A stretch of DNA of 64,000 nt, from positions 620,001 to 684,000 of the forward strand of contig NZ_JAGSHX010000006.1 of the NCBI RefSeq assembly GCF_018138715.1, written 5' to 3'. Position numbers and translations under genes: made by a program. This DNA is from Streptomyces asiaticus. GTDB taxonomy: Bacteria > Actinomycetota > Actinomycetes > Streptomycetales > Streptomycetaceae. Each line of letters starts with the position of its first letter. Position 1 is the first letter of the stretch. Below, piece after piece: positions 8,694-16,983 of the stretch. A model generated the notes under the pieces. That model was not told where the DNA came from and made no database searches. It saw nothing but the letters and a program-made list of their open reading frames with translations.

Positions 8694-8806
8694 CGGCTTG
8701 GTGTCCGTTCGGCCTGGCGTCGGCTTGGTGTCGGCTCGGCCTGGTGTCCGCTCGGCCTGGCGTCGGCTCGGCCCTGTGTCCACTCAGCCTGGTGTTCCGC
8801 TCAGCC
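8694..8806. repeat. Degenerate tandem repeat between convergent genes
   Basis: Imperfect tandem copies of a ~16 nt unit (CGGCCTGGTGTCCGCT and an 11 nt variant CGGCCTGGCGT) fill most of the gap between the PlsC-like gene and paaK, and just enter the paaK stop region. No ORF is credible. It may serve as a transcript boundary or simply be replication slippage DNA. Confidence 0.7.
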
Positions 8807-10108
8807 CTCCGTCCGCAGGTCCTTGACCCGGCGGATCTTGCCCACCGAGCGCTCCAGCGTCTCCGGGTCCACGACCTCCACCTCGACCGTGAGCCCCACC
8901 CCCTCCTTCACGCCCCGCGCGATCGCCGTGGCGGCGTCCGCGCGCCGCTCGGGGCCGACCCCGGGGCGTGCCTCGATCCGCACCGCCATATGGTCCATCC
9001 GGCCGCGCCGGGTCAACTCGAGCTGGAAGTGCGGGGCCACCGACGGGATCCGCAGCACGATCTCCTCGATCTGGCTGGGGAAGACATTCACCCCGCGCAC
9101 GATGAGCATGTCGTCGCAGCGGCCGGTGATCTTCTGGATGCGCCGGAAGGCGGGGCGGGCGGTGCCGGGCAGCAGCCGGGTGAGATCCCGGGTGCGGTAA
9201 CGGATGACGGGGAGCGCCTCCTTGGTGAGGGTGGTGAAGGTCAGCTCCCCCTCCTCGCCGCCCGGCAACACCTCATCGGTGAGCGGGTCCACGATCTCGG
9301 GGTAGAAGTGGTCCTCCCAGACGTGCAGCCCGTCCTTGGTCTCCACGCACTCCTGGGCCACCCCCGGGCCCATCACCTCCGAGAGCCCGTATATGTCCAC
9401 CGCGTGGATGTCCATGCGCTCCTCTATCTCCCGGCGCATCTCCTCCGTCCAGGGCTCGGCGCCGAAGATGCCGACCTGGAGGGAGGTGGAGCGGGGATCG
9501 ACGCCCTGCCGCTCGAACTCGTCCAGGAGCGTCAGCAGATAGGACGGCGTGATCATGATGATCTCGGGTCTGAGGTCCTGGATGAGCCGCACCTGCCGGG
9601 CGGTCATCCCCCCGGAGGCGGGGATGACCGTGCAGCCGAGCCGCTCGGCGCCGTAGTGGGCGCCGAGGCCGCCGGTGAACAGGCCGTAGCCGTAGGAGAT
9701 GTGCACCTTGTGGCCGGGGCGGCCGCCGGCCGCGCGGATCGAGCGGGCGATCACCTCCGCCCACACCGCGAGGTCGTGCTCGGTGTAGCCGACGAGGGTG
9801 GGGCGGCCGGTGGTGCCGCTGGAGGCGTGCAGCCGCCGCACCTCGCTCTGCTCGACGGCGAACATCCCGAAGGGGTAGCTGTCGCGCAGATCGGCCTTGG
9901 TGGTGAAGGGGAACCGGGCCAGGTCCTCCAGGGTGCGGCAGTCCTCGGGGCCGACCCCGGCCGCGCGGAACTTCTTGCGGTACAGCTCGACGTGGTCGTA
10001 CGCATGGCGCAAGGTGGCGCGCAGCCGGGTGAGCTGAAGCGCCCTCAGCTCCTCGGGGCTCATCCGCTCGGCGTCGTCGAGCGGAGCCGCGCTCAGCGAT
10101 TCCACCAT
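8801..10108 (-). CDS. paaK: Phenylacetate-CoA ligase
   Basis: A 435-residue ANL-superfamily adenylating enzyme of PaaK length. It shows the ATP-binding loop SSGTTGRPTLVGYT (~residues 95-108), YGLSEVMGPGVA (motif for the adenylate), YRTRDLT (ribose-binding Asp), and the C-terminal hinge region GRCDDMLIVRGVNVFPSQIE. It converts phenylacetate plus ATP and CoA to phenylacetyl-CoA, the first step of the Paa catabolic pathway. GGAGGT lies ~12 nt before the ATG. No paaABCDE hydroxylase genes are near, so it acts with a remote pathway or a specialised aryl acid. Confidence 0.9.
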   Translation of the reverse strand: MVESLSAAPLDDAERMSPEELRALQLTRLRATLRHAYDHVELYRKKFRAAGVGPEDCRTLEDLARFPFTTKADLRDSYPFGMFAVEQSEVRRLHASSGTTGRPTLVGYTEHDLAVWAEVIARSIRAAGGRPGHKVHISYGYGLFTGGLGAHYGAERLGCTVIPASGGMTARQVRLIQDLRPEIIMITPSYLLTLLDEFERQGVDPRSTSLQVGIFGAEPWTEEMRREIEERMDIHAVDIYGLSEVMGPGVAQECVETKDGLHVWEDHFYPEIVDPLTDEVLPGGEEGELTFTTLTKEALPVIRYRTRDLTRLLPGTARPAFRRIQKITGRCDDMLIVRGVNVFPSQIEEIVLRIPSVAPHFQLELTRRGRMDHMAVRIEARPGVGPERRADAATAIARGVKEGVGLTVEVEVVDPETLERSVGKIRRVKDLRTEG

Positions 10109-10134
10109 GGGCCGTCCACCACCTCCGGATGCCG

Positions 10135-10148
10135 ACCGAACATTCGGT
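10135..10148. promoter_or_regulatory. Palindromic operator upstream of paaK (TetR/PaaR-like)
   Basis: ACCGAA-CA-TTCGGT is a perfect palindrome 27 bp upstream of the paaK ATG. ACCG-N(n)-CGGT palindromes are typical of TetR-type repressors, including actinobacterial PaaR, which responds to phenylacetyl-CoA. Assigning it to PaaR is inference; the regulator gene is not in the window. Confidence 0.55.
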
Positions 10149-10363
10149 TACCTTTCGGGCGCGGTCCAGTAATCCAGCATCCGACCTGACTGTCAAGGGT
10201 CCGGGCACTCCGTGCGCGCCCGGCCCGGCGTGGACCGGTGCGGAAGGGCGAGGAAGGACGCGGAAGGGCGCGAGGCCGGTGAACGATCGGCACTCTCCAT
10301 CCGTACCCGTAGCCGCGAGGGGCGCAGCCGCACCCCGGATCCGACGATGCGAGAGGGCCGTTC

Positions 10364-10900
10364 ATGTACGACGCCGCCGACGCCGACGCCGACACTCCGC
10401 ACCCGGTCCGGACCGCCGACCGCGCCCCGCGCCGCCACGGTCCGCGCGCGGTGGCCGTCGCGGCGGCGGTGGGCGCGCTGCTCGCCATCGCGGGATGCGG
10501 CGGCGGGGGCGGAGACGGTAAGGCGGACGCCAAGGCGGAGGCCGGGGGGAACGCCGCCCGGCCGAGCGCGAGCGCCAGCCCCACGCCCAAGGCCGCGCGG
10601 GTGGAGCAACTCGCCTCGGCCGCCGGCTGCAAGCCCGAGTTCACCACCAAGGTGGACGACTACCGCCAGGCCGTCTGCAAGAACTCCAGGGGCAAGTTCC
10701 TCTTCCTCGACTTCGCCACCGCGAAGAACCAGCGCGACTGGCTGGAGACGGCCCAGATGTACGGCGGCGTCTATCTGGTCGGCAACCGCTGGGTGCTGTC
10801 GTCCTCGCCCCGGAAGAACATGGAGGAGTTCCGGGAGAAGTTCGGCGGCACCATCGAGGAGGGCACCTCCTACGGCGGCGCCTCCCGCACCCCCCGGTGA
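10364..10900 (+). CDS. Secreted lipoprotein, paralogue of the one at 31911
   Basis: A 178-residue protein with a twin-basic N region, a hydrophobic stretch and lipobox LLAIAGC (Cys ~46), then a Gly/Ala/Lys linker. The ~100-residue C-terminal domain contains AAGCKPEFT, RQAVC, FATAKNQRDWLE, YGGVYLVGNRWV and REKFGGTIEEG. This domain is shared with the lipoprotein at 31911-32432 (GCK, RQxxC, FATxKxQxDWL, YGGxYLVGxRW, REKxGG). Its two conserved cysteines could form a disulfide outside the membrane. The domain has no function known to me. The real start could be internal, nearer the Arg pair. Confidence 0.75.
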   Translation: MYDAADADADTPHPVRTADRAPRRHGPRAVAVAAAVGALLAIAGCGGGGGDGKADAKAEAGGNAARPSASASPTPKAARVEQLASAAGCKPEFTTKVDDYRQAVCKNSRGKFLFLDFATAKNQRDWLETAQMYGGVYLVGNRWVLSSSPRKNMEEFREKFGGTIEEGTSYGGASRTPR

Positions 10901-10907
10901 GGATCTT

Positions 10908-11203
10908 TCCCCTCCCCGCCCCTTCCCGCGGCATGCATGTGCGGCTCCGCCGCGTGGCAGGGACTCCGCCCCTGGACCCCGGGGCCCGGGGCCCGGGCCG
11001 GAACCCCACCATGCGGCGGAGCCGCATATCGATCCCGCGGGAAGGGGCGGAACCCGGGTCCGGGCCTGAGGCGAAGCCCCAGGCCGGGGCCTGGACCGGC
11101 ACCCCCTCCAGCGCCTGAGGCGAAGCCCCGTCCAGGGCCTGGACCGGCACCCCCTCCGGGGGCTGGGGCGGAGACCCAGTTGTGGGAAGGGGCGGGGAGG
11201 GGA
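10908..11203. repeat. GC-rich repeat element with 20 bp terminal inverted repeats (copy A)
   Basis: The left end TCCCCTCCCCGCCCCTTCCC (10908-10927) is the exact reverse complement of the right end (11184-11203). Inside are smaller hairpins, TGCGGCTCCGCCGCGTGG and its inverse plus GGGCGAAGCCC-type units, partly duplicated. The element fills the gap between two convergent genes (stops at 10900 and 11221) and has no credible gene. It is related to 50402-50586, 53803-54060 and 63314-63432. Confidence 0.85.
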
Positions 11204-11220
11204 GTAGCTCGGCGTGGGCG

Positions 11221-11997
11221 CTAGACGGCGGCGAGTGCCCTCAGCGTGGCGGCCTCCCGGGGCAGCAGCCGCTCGTCGTCGTCCGGTACGAACTCCAGCA
11301 GGACATCGAGCGGCGGGCCGTCGTCGGACACCGCGGCGCGGTGCGTGAGCAGGCGCTCGAAGGCGCTGCGCCACAGCGGGGCGCGGGCGGTCAGCGGTAG
11401 CCGGGTGGTCCCGGGCCACCAGGAGAAGGCGTGCACCGCGGCGATCCGGTCCCCCAGCGCGTCCAGCCCCTTCAGCGCCTCGGCGTCGGGCATGTCGACG
11501 GGCGGCTGCCAGTAGGTGGCCACATCGGCGCGGTCCACCTCCTCCAGCAGCCGGAGGGTGTGGTCCGCGCCGTCGGTCAGGGTGTTGCGGTGGAACTCAT
11601 AGGCGAGTTCGACCCCCGCGTCCGCGGCGAGCGCGGCGGCGCGCCGGGTGGCCTCGACCACCGCGCGGCGCCCCTCGGGCGGGGTCTCCGCCGTGCCCGA
11701 GGCGCCCGCCCAGATCCGGATGCGCGGGGCGCCGAGCGCCACGGCGGAGCGGAGCACCGCGTCGAACTCCTCGGGGTCGCTTCGCCCGGCGCGGTAGTAG
11801 GAGCCGTACGAGGCGACGGCGAGCCCGGCGTCCACGGTGGCGTCGCGGACCCGCCGGGCGGTGTCCTCGTCGCCGGGCGGCACATGGACGTCGCCGCCCC
11901 ATTCGACGCACTCCAGGCCCGCTCCGGCCACGGCGGCGATCACCCGGTCCGGGGCGAGCCGGCGCAGGGTCACCGAGCAGATACCGAGCCGCGTCAC
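11221..11997 (-). CDS. Sugar phosphate isomerase/epimerase family (xylose isomerase-like TIM barrel)
   Basis: A 258-residue AP-endonuclease-2/xylose-isomerase-like TIM barrel: LGICSVTLRRL (strand 1), GLECVEWGGDVHVPP, ASYGSYYRAG, IRIWAG, VELAYEFHRNTL (metal-ligand Glu) and IAAVHAFSWWPG (His). Such proteins isomerise or epimerise sugars, keto-sugars or inosose-type cyclitols using a divalent metal. It starts at GTG 11997, overlapping the DUF2264 gene stop by 4 nt (GTGA), and is the last gene of the operon running from 18330. In this setting it likely processes the monosaccharide released from the imported glycan. Confidence 0.8.
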   Translation of the reverse strand: MTRLGICSVTLRRLAPDRVIAAVAGAGLECVEWGGDVHVPPGDEDTARRVRDATVDAGLAVASYGSYYRAGRSDPEEFDAVLRSAVALGAPRIRIWAGASGTAETPPEGRRAVVEATRRAAALAADAGVELAYEFHRNTLTDGADHTLRLLEEVDRADVATYWQPPVDMPDAEALKGLDALGDRIAAVHAFSWWPGTTRLPLTARAPLWRSAFERLLTHRAAVSDDGPPLDVLLEFVPDDDERLLPREAATLRALAAV

Positions 11998-13949
11998 GCC
12001 CCCACCTCCGTGACGGTGGGCGTGACGGTGGGCGCGTCGCCCGCGCCGAAGTCCACCACGAAGGCCCCGCCGTCCGCCGGCCGTACGGTGACCGCGAGCC
12101 CGTTCACCTCGGCGGTGGCGAGATCGGCGAGCGGGGCCGGGTCGCGCTCCCCGGTGAGCGAGGCCAGCGCGACGAAGAGGGTGCCGGAGGGGTCCTCGCC
12201 GACGGTGCCGGTGAGTTCGGGGACCAGGGCCCACGGCCCGTACGCGGTGCCCTGCGGCGCCCGGACCGCGGTGGCGGTCTGCCAGCCGTGCAGTCCGAGG
12301 AGCTGACCGGTCACCTCTCCCCCGTCCAGCCGTATCTCGGCGCCCTCCTCGGTCTCCGCGGGGGTGCCCGGGGGCAGGGCGACGGCCCAGCCGCTGTGGT
12401 GGATCCGGGTTCCGGCGGGGACGCCCACGGTGCGGTGGACGCGCACTTCGAGTCGGCCGCGGACGAGGGTCAGGCTGTCGATGCGGATCGAGGGCACCTT
12501 GGGGCCGTCGTCGGGGAAGGCGGGGGTGTGGGAGGAGGCGAGCCAGTCGGGGCCCGCGGCCAGGGGGTGGATGCGCAGTCGGGCGGTGCGCACGCCGCGC
12601 TCTTCGAGGGCGATGTGGTTGTCGGGGGTGTTGTCCGCGCTGGTGGGGCCGGTGCGGGTGGAGTAGGCGAGCCGGGCGTAGAGCGGGTCGGCGGGCGCGT
12701 GCTCCGCCTCCCAGGGGCGGAGCTTGTAGCTGCCGTGGTTGTGCAGCCGCACCAGCCCGTCCCGGCCGGTGGTCTGGACGAGGAACCCGGCGGCGGGCAG
12801 CGCCAGCGCCCGGTCATGCCCCTCGGCGGGCGCGGCCTCCTCGGTCGCGGTCCACACCGGGTGGTCGGGCGGGAGCAGCAGGGCGAGGAACCCCTTGGAG
12901 GCCCAGTAGGGCGAGCCGGGCCCGGAGTAGCGCTGGAGGGTCGCGGCGTGCGGCCCGTACCAGCCCAGGCTCAGCACCCCGTCCTCGGTCAGCGCCCCGC
13001 GGTCCAGGAAGTGGCGCAGCGCTCCGCTGAGGACGCGGCGGGTGGCGCCGGAGGCGAGGGGGGTGTGGCCGGTGAGGGCGCCGAGTGCCACCGAGGCCAC
13101 GGCGGCGAAGCGGTAGGTGAGGGAGCGGCCGTGGTGGATGGGGGCGCCGTCGGCGTCGAAGAGCAGCGAGAAGCCCTCGAGGAAGGTGTGCAGCCGGGGG
13201 CCGAGCCGGTCCAGGAGTTCCCCGTCGCCCGCGAGATGGGCGTGCAGCAGCGGGTACATGTGCAGCGCCCAGCCGTTGTAGTGATCGAACGACCGCCCGT
13301 CGCCGTCGGAGTACCAGCCCTGGCCCTGGTACCAGCCCTCCAGCAGGGCGAGCCCCCGCTCGATGGCGCGGGCCGTCTCGGCGTCGCCGCGTCCGACGGC
13401 CTCCAGGAAACCGGCCACGGTGAGGGGGAAGAGGTACCAGTTGTTGGGGGCGGGCTGGTGGCGCAGCGCCCCGCGCAGCCACTCCTCGGTGCGGTCCTGG
13501 GCGTCGGGCGGCAGGGCCTCCCAGGTCCACGGCGCGGTGAGCCGCAGGCCGAGGGCCACGGACGCGGACTCCACCATGGGCTGGCCCTGGGCCCCGTGAT
13601 GGCCGATCACCGGCCAGGACTCGGCGTCCCCGCGCCCGGGGGTGAGGGTGCCGCGGGCGATCCCCGCGGTGTAGCGCTCCAGGATGCCGTGCTGGTCCTT
13701 GCCCGAGGCCCCGGCGGTGCGGAAGGCGGCGAGGAGGAAGGTGCGGGCGAACCCTTCGAGCCCGTCGGAGCGCACCCCGGACCTGGACGGCGGGCCGGGC
13801 AGGTCGATCAGGGCCTGGCCGGGGGTGGCGTAGCGGAGGGCGGCGTGCAGCATGCCGTCCGCGGCGGCCTCCCAGTGGGCGCGGGTGTAGCCGGTGTGGG
13901 GGCTGAGGGCGCGGTCGTCGGCGGGGAGGAGGAAGGGGAGCTCGGGCAT
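11994..13949 (-). CDS. DUF2264 protein (glycan-degradation associated)
   Basis: A 651-residue protein. The N-terminal ~370 residues have an (alpha/alpha)-barrel look, with LEGFARTFLLAAF, NNWYLFPLTVAGFLEAVGRG and FDHYNGWALHMYPLLHAHL; the Asp-His-Tyr-Asn region may be catalytic. The C-terminal ~270 residues are a beta-sandwich (YKLRPWEAEHAPADPLYARL). I recognise DUF2264, a family found in polysaccharide-utilisation loci and related in fold to uronate-acting hydrolases and lyases. There is no signal peptide, so it should act in the cytoplasm on oligosaccharides brought in by the ABC importer. The exact reaction is unknown. Confidence 0.75.
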   Translation of the reverse strand: MPELPFLLPADDRALSPHTGYTRAHWEAAADGMLHAALRYATPGQALIDLPGPPSRSGVRSDGLEGFARTFLLAAFRTAGASGKDQHGILERYTAGIARGTLTPGRGDAESWPVIGHHGAQGQPMVESASVALGLRLTAPWTWEALPPDAQDRTEEWLRGALRHQPAPNNWYLFPLTVAGFLEAVGRGDAETARAIERGLALLEGWYQGQGWYSDGDGRSFDHYNGWALHMYPLLHAHLAGDGELLDRLGPRLHTFLEGFSLLFDADGAPIHHGRSLTYRFAAVASVALGALTGHTPLASGATRRVLSGALRHFLDRGALTEDGVLSLGWYGPHAATLQRYSGPGSPYWASKGFLALLLPPDHPVWTATEEAAPAEGHDRALALPAAGFLVQTTGRDGLVRLHNHGSYKLRPWEAEHAPADPLYARLAYSTRTGPTSADNTPDNHIALEERGVRTARLRIHPLAAGPDWLASSHTPAFPDDGPKVPSIRIDSLTLVRGRLEVRVHRTVGVPAGTRIHHSGWAVALPPGTPAETEEGAEIRLDGGEVTGQLLGLHGWQTATAVRAPQGTAYGPWALVPELTGTVGEDPSGTLFVALASLTGERDPAPLADLATAEVNGLAVTVRPADGGAFVVDFGAGDAPTVTPTVTEVGA

Positions 13950-14018
13950 GGCGGGGTGGGCCTCCTGGGGGTCGCGGGACGTGAGAGGGCGCGCGGACGG
14001 GTGGGGTGGCGCGCCCCC

Positions 14019-15050
14019 TTATGCCGAGCGGTCGAGGATCTCCGGTCGTACGGGGTGGGCGAAGGGGCGGCCGGTGACGTAGTGCTCGATCTCGCCGATG
14101 GCGAGGTCGGCCAGACGGCGCAGCTCACCGCTCTTGGATCCGGCGATGTGGGGGGTGATGAGCGCGTTGTCGCAGTCGTAGAGCGGAGAGGTGGCGGGCA
14201 GCAGCTCCGGCACGGTGACGTCGAGGACGGCGCGGATCCGCCCGGCCACCACCTCCTCGGTGAGCGCCTCCTGGTCCACCACCGCCCCGCGCGCGGTGTT
14301 GATGAGCGCGGCGCCGTCCGGCATGGCGGCCAGCAGCTCCCGGCTGACCAGCCCCTGGGTGGCGGGCAGCAGGGGGGTGTGGACGCTGATGACATCGCTG
14401 CCGGCGAAGAGTTCCCGCAACGGCACCGGGCGCACCCCGAGTTCCTTCGCCTCCTGAGCGGTGACATACGGGTCGTAGAGCAGGAGGTCGAGGTCGTACG
14501 GGCGCAGCAGCTCGATCACCCGGCGGCCGATGGCGGAGGCGCTGAGGATGCCCACCGTCCGGCGGTAGTTGCCCGCGTCCGGATAGCGCTCGTTCCAGTC
14601 GATCGTGCGCCGCTCGGCGCGGTAGTCCCGGGCGATGTCCAGGACGCGCTTGTTGGACAGCAGGATCATGGCGACGGTGTACTCGGCGACGGGCAGGGCG
14701 TTGGCCGCGGCCGCCGAGGAGACCGCGATGCCGCGCTCCCAGCAGGCGTCGGTGATGTGGTGGCGCACGGTGCCCGCGGTGTGCACCACGGCGCGCAGCC
14801 GGGGCGCGGCGTCGAGCGTACGGCGGTCCAGGGGCGGGCAGCCCCAGCCGGTGACCAGCAGTTCGGTGTCGGCGAGTGCGCGACGGGCGGCCGGGGTGGT
14901 GAAGTCGTCGATGACGAGGCCGGGGTCGAGGTCGAGGAGGTCGATGAGCCGGTCCAGGCTCGCGGGCCCGAGCACCTGCCGGGCCGACCGCTCGGCCATG
15001 GCGAGGGCGGCACGGGGGCGGCGGCGGGCGGAGAGGTGGGTTGCGGTCAC
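14019..15050 (-). CDS. D-isomer 2-hydroxyacid dehydrogenase
   Basis: A 343-residue protein with catalytic Arg in LINTARGAVVDQEAL, Glu in LDVTVPELLP and His in NALITPHIAGS, the standard triad. Rossmann domain: TVGILSASAIGRRVIELL, followed by LYDPYV. The nucleotide loop reads S-A-S-A-I-G where most relatives have G-x-G-x-x-G, so two loop glycines are serine; cofactor binding could be altered. It starts at GTG 15050, overlapping the permease stop. In the operon it may reduce or oxidise a keto- or hydroxy-acid made from the imported sugar. Confidence 0.85.
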   Translation of the reverse strand: MTATHLSARRRPRAALAMAERSARQVLGPASLDRLIDLLDLDPGLVIDDFTTPAARRALADTELLVTGWGCPPLDRRTLDAAPRLRAVVHTAGTVRHHITDACWERGIAVSSAAAANALPVAEYTVAMILLSNKRVLDIARDYRAERRTIDWNERYPDAGNYRRTVGILSASAIGRRVIELLRPYDLDLLLYDPYVTAQEAKELGVRPVPLRELFAGSDVISVHTPLLPATQGLVSRELLAAMPDGAALINTARGAVVDQEALTEEVVAGRIRAVLDVTVPELLPATSPLYDCDNALITPHIAGSKSGELRRLADLAIGEIEHYVTGRPFAHPVRPEILDRSA

Positions 15051-15958
15051 TTGACGCTCCCTGCGGTCAGTCCGGACTTCCAGTAGCGCTGCAACAGGAC
15101 GAACGCCACGATCAGCGGCACGACGGCGAGCAGTGAGCCGATGACCACGAGGGGGTAGTACTCGGGCGAGACGGTGGCGGCGCTGTTCCAGGTGTAGAGG
15201 CCGAGGCTGAGCGGATACAGGTGCTGGTCGGAGAGCATCACCATCGGAAGGAAGAAGTTGTTCCAGATGGCCGTGAGCTGAAAGAGGAAGACGGTCACGA
15301 ACCCGGGCCCGAGCATCCGCAGGCTGACCCGCACGTAGGTCTGGAGCTCGCCCGCGCCGTCGACCCGGGACGCCTCCAGCACCTCGTTGGGCACATAGCC
15401 GCTGCTGAGCAGGCGGGCGAGATAGACGCCGAAGGGGTTGAAGAGCACCGGGATGAAGACCGCCCAGAAGGTGTTGACCATCCCGATCTCGGAGGCCACC
15501 AGATAGAGCGGAAGGGCCAGCACGGTCGGCGGCACCATGACGCCGGTGAGGACGAGCCCGAAGAACTTCTCCTTGTGCCGGAACTCGTACTTGTCGAAGG
15601 CGTAGCCCGCGGCGACGCTGATGAGCGAGCCGACCAGGGCCCCGACGACCGCGTACAGCAGGCTGTTGACGTACCACTCGCCGTAGAGCCCGCCGTCCAT
15701 GGAGAACAGGTCGGAGAGGTTGCGGCCGAAGGAGAAGTCGCCGAGCGAGAAGATGTCGCTGCCGAAGAGGGCGTCGGCGTTCTTGGTGGACGCCAGCAGC
15801 AGCCACAGCGCGGGCAGCATGGTGTAGAGGGCGGCGATCAGGACCACGGCGTTGGCGATGCCGCGGCTGGTCAGCTTGGAGCCGCCGAAGGGCTTGCCGA
15901 GCGGCCTGGACGGTCCCCGGGAGGGGGTCACTGGGGTGGTGGGTGTGGTCGTGGTCAT
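15047..15958 (-). CDS. Carbohydrate ABC transporter permease (MalG/CUT1 type)
   Basis: A 303-residue protein with six predicted helices and the EAA loop EASRVDGAGELQTYVRVSLR that contacts the ATPase. The N-terminal Thr/Pro-rich tail is cytoplasmic. It starts at ATG 15958, sharing one base with the stop of the partner permease (TGATG). With the partner and the lipoprotein at 16984 it forms a CUT1 sugar importer. No ATPase gene lies in the operon, so a shared MsiK-type ATPase is expected, as is usual in Streptomyces. Confidence 0.93.
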   Translation of the reverse strand: MTTTTPTTPVTPSRGPSRPLGKPFGGSKLTSRGIANAVVLIAALYTMLPALWLLLASTKNADALFGSDIFSLGDFSFGRNLSDLFSMDGGLYGEWYVNSLLYAVVGALVGSLISVAAGYAFDKYEFRHKEKFFGLVLTGVMVPPTVLALPLYLVASEIGMVNTFWAVFIPVLFNPFGVYLARLLSSGYVPNEVLEASRVDGAGELQTYVRVSLRMLGPGFVTVFLFQLTAIWNNFFLPMVMLSDQHLYPLSLGLYTWNSAATVSPEYYPLVVIGSLLAVVPLIVAFVLLQRYWKSGLTAGSVK

Positions 15959-16917
15959 CACGCTCTCCGTTCCCGGCGGCCCGACCAGCGCGTCACGGCG
16001 TACGACAGGACGCAGGTGACGATCAGGAGGATGACGGAGGCCGCGGAGGCGAGTCCGTAGTTGTTGCGGCGGAAGGCCGCGTCGTAGATGTACATGTTCG
16101 GGGTGAAGCGGGAGTTGACCATCGGGGTGGCCTGGTTCATCAGCATGGGCTCGGTGAACAGCTGGAGCGCGCCGATCAGGGAGAACATGCACACCATCAC
16201 CACCGAACCCCTGATGATGGGCACCTTGACCTGGAGCGCGGTGCGGATGCCGCCGGCGCCGTCGATGGTCGCCGCCTCGATCACCTCGCGCGGCAGCGCC
16301 TGGAGCGCGGCGTAGAAGATGATCATGTTGTAGCCGAGGCCGCTCCACAGGGCGATGTTGACGATCGACGGGAGCACGGTGTGCAGGCCGAGGAAGTCGA
16401 TGGTGATGTCGGCCTGGGCGAAGAGCTTGATGACCGGGCTGAGCCCCGGGGTGTAGAGGTACAGCCAGATGACGGCCGCGATGATGCCGGGGACGGCGTG
16501 CGGCAGGTAGAGCAGCATCTGCGAGGTCCGCCGCAGCCGGATGAGGCCCGAGTCGAGCAGCAGGGCGAGCGCGAGGGCGCTGACGACCACGGTGGGAACG
16601 AAGATCACGCAGTAGAGGGCGATGGTGCCGAACCCGGAGAGGAAGCTGGGGTCCTGCAACACCGCGAGATAGCTGCGCAGTCCGGTGAAGACGGTCTCCC
16701 CGCCGCCGAAGCCGAGCCCGCTGTGGTCCTCGCCGAAGAGGCTGAGGTAGATGGCGTAGCCGACGGGGACGAGGAACACGGCGATGAGCAGCGCCGTGAA
16801 GGGGGTCAGCAGAACGGTGGCGGCGATCCGTTGCTGGCGCCGTCCGGTTCTGCGGGGCGGATCGGCGGCGGCCGCCGGTGGCGGCGCCGTCCGTCTTGAG
16901 GACGTGACTGTGCTCAC
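15958..16917 (-). CDS. Carbohydrate ABC transporter permease (MalF/UgpA type)
   Basis: A 319-residue permease with six helices, for example ATVLLTPFTALLIAVFLVPV and LYLPHAVPGIIAAVIWLYLY, and the EAA loop EAATIDGAGGIRTALQVKVP. The N terminus is basic and Ala/Pro-rich. It pairs with the permease encoded immediately downstream (one-base overlap) and follows the substrate-binding lipoprotein gene by 66 nt. The set matches the CUT1 family for oligosaccharides. Confidence 0.93.
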   Translation of the reverse strand: MSTVTSSRRTAPPPAAAADPPRRTGRRQQRIAATVLLTPFTALLIAVFLVPVGYAIYLSLFGEDHSGLGFGGGETVFTGLRSYLAVLQDPSFLSGFGTIALYCVIFVPTVVVSALALALLLDSGLIRLRRTSQMLLYLPHAVPGIIAAVIWLYLYTPGLSPVIKLFAQADITIDFLGLHTVLPSIVNIALWSGLGYNMIIFYAALQALPREVIEAATIDGAGGIRTALQVKVPIIRGSVVMVCMFSLIGALQLFTEPMLMNQATPMVNSRFTPNMYIYDAAFRRNNYGLASAASVILLIVTCVLSYAVTRWSGRRERRA

Positions 16918-16983
16918 GGGGTACCTCGGCTCAGGCGTGGTGAGTACGGCTTGTGAAGGTGCGGTGTGAGTGGCGGGGCGGGC

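Noticed and set aside
8744..10189. Long plus-strand ORF (481 codons) opposite paaK
   Set aside because: It is antisense to a clear paaK gene; its Gly/Ala/His-rich product has no domain and reflects GC-rich codon bias.
10908..11203. Insertion sequence
   Set aside because: It has terminal inverted repeats but no transposase and no evident target duplication, so it is listed as a repeat element.
12288..15086. 932-codon plus-strand ORF across the DUF2264 and dehydrogenase genes
   Set aside because: It covers two recognisable minus-strand enzymes and has a low-complexity Gly/Gln/Arg product without domains.
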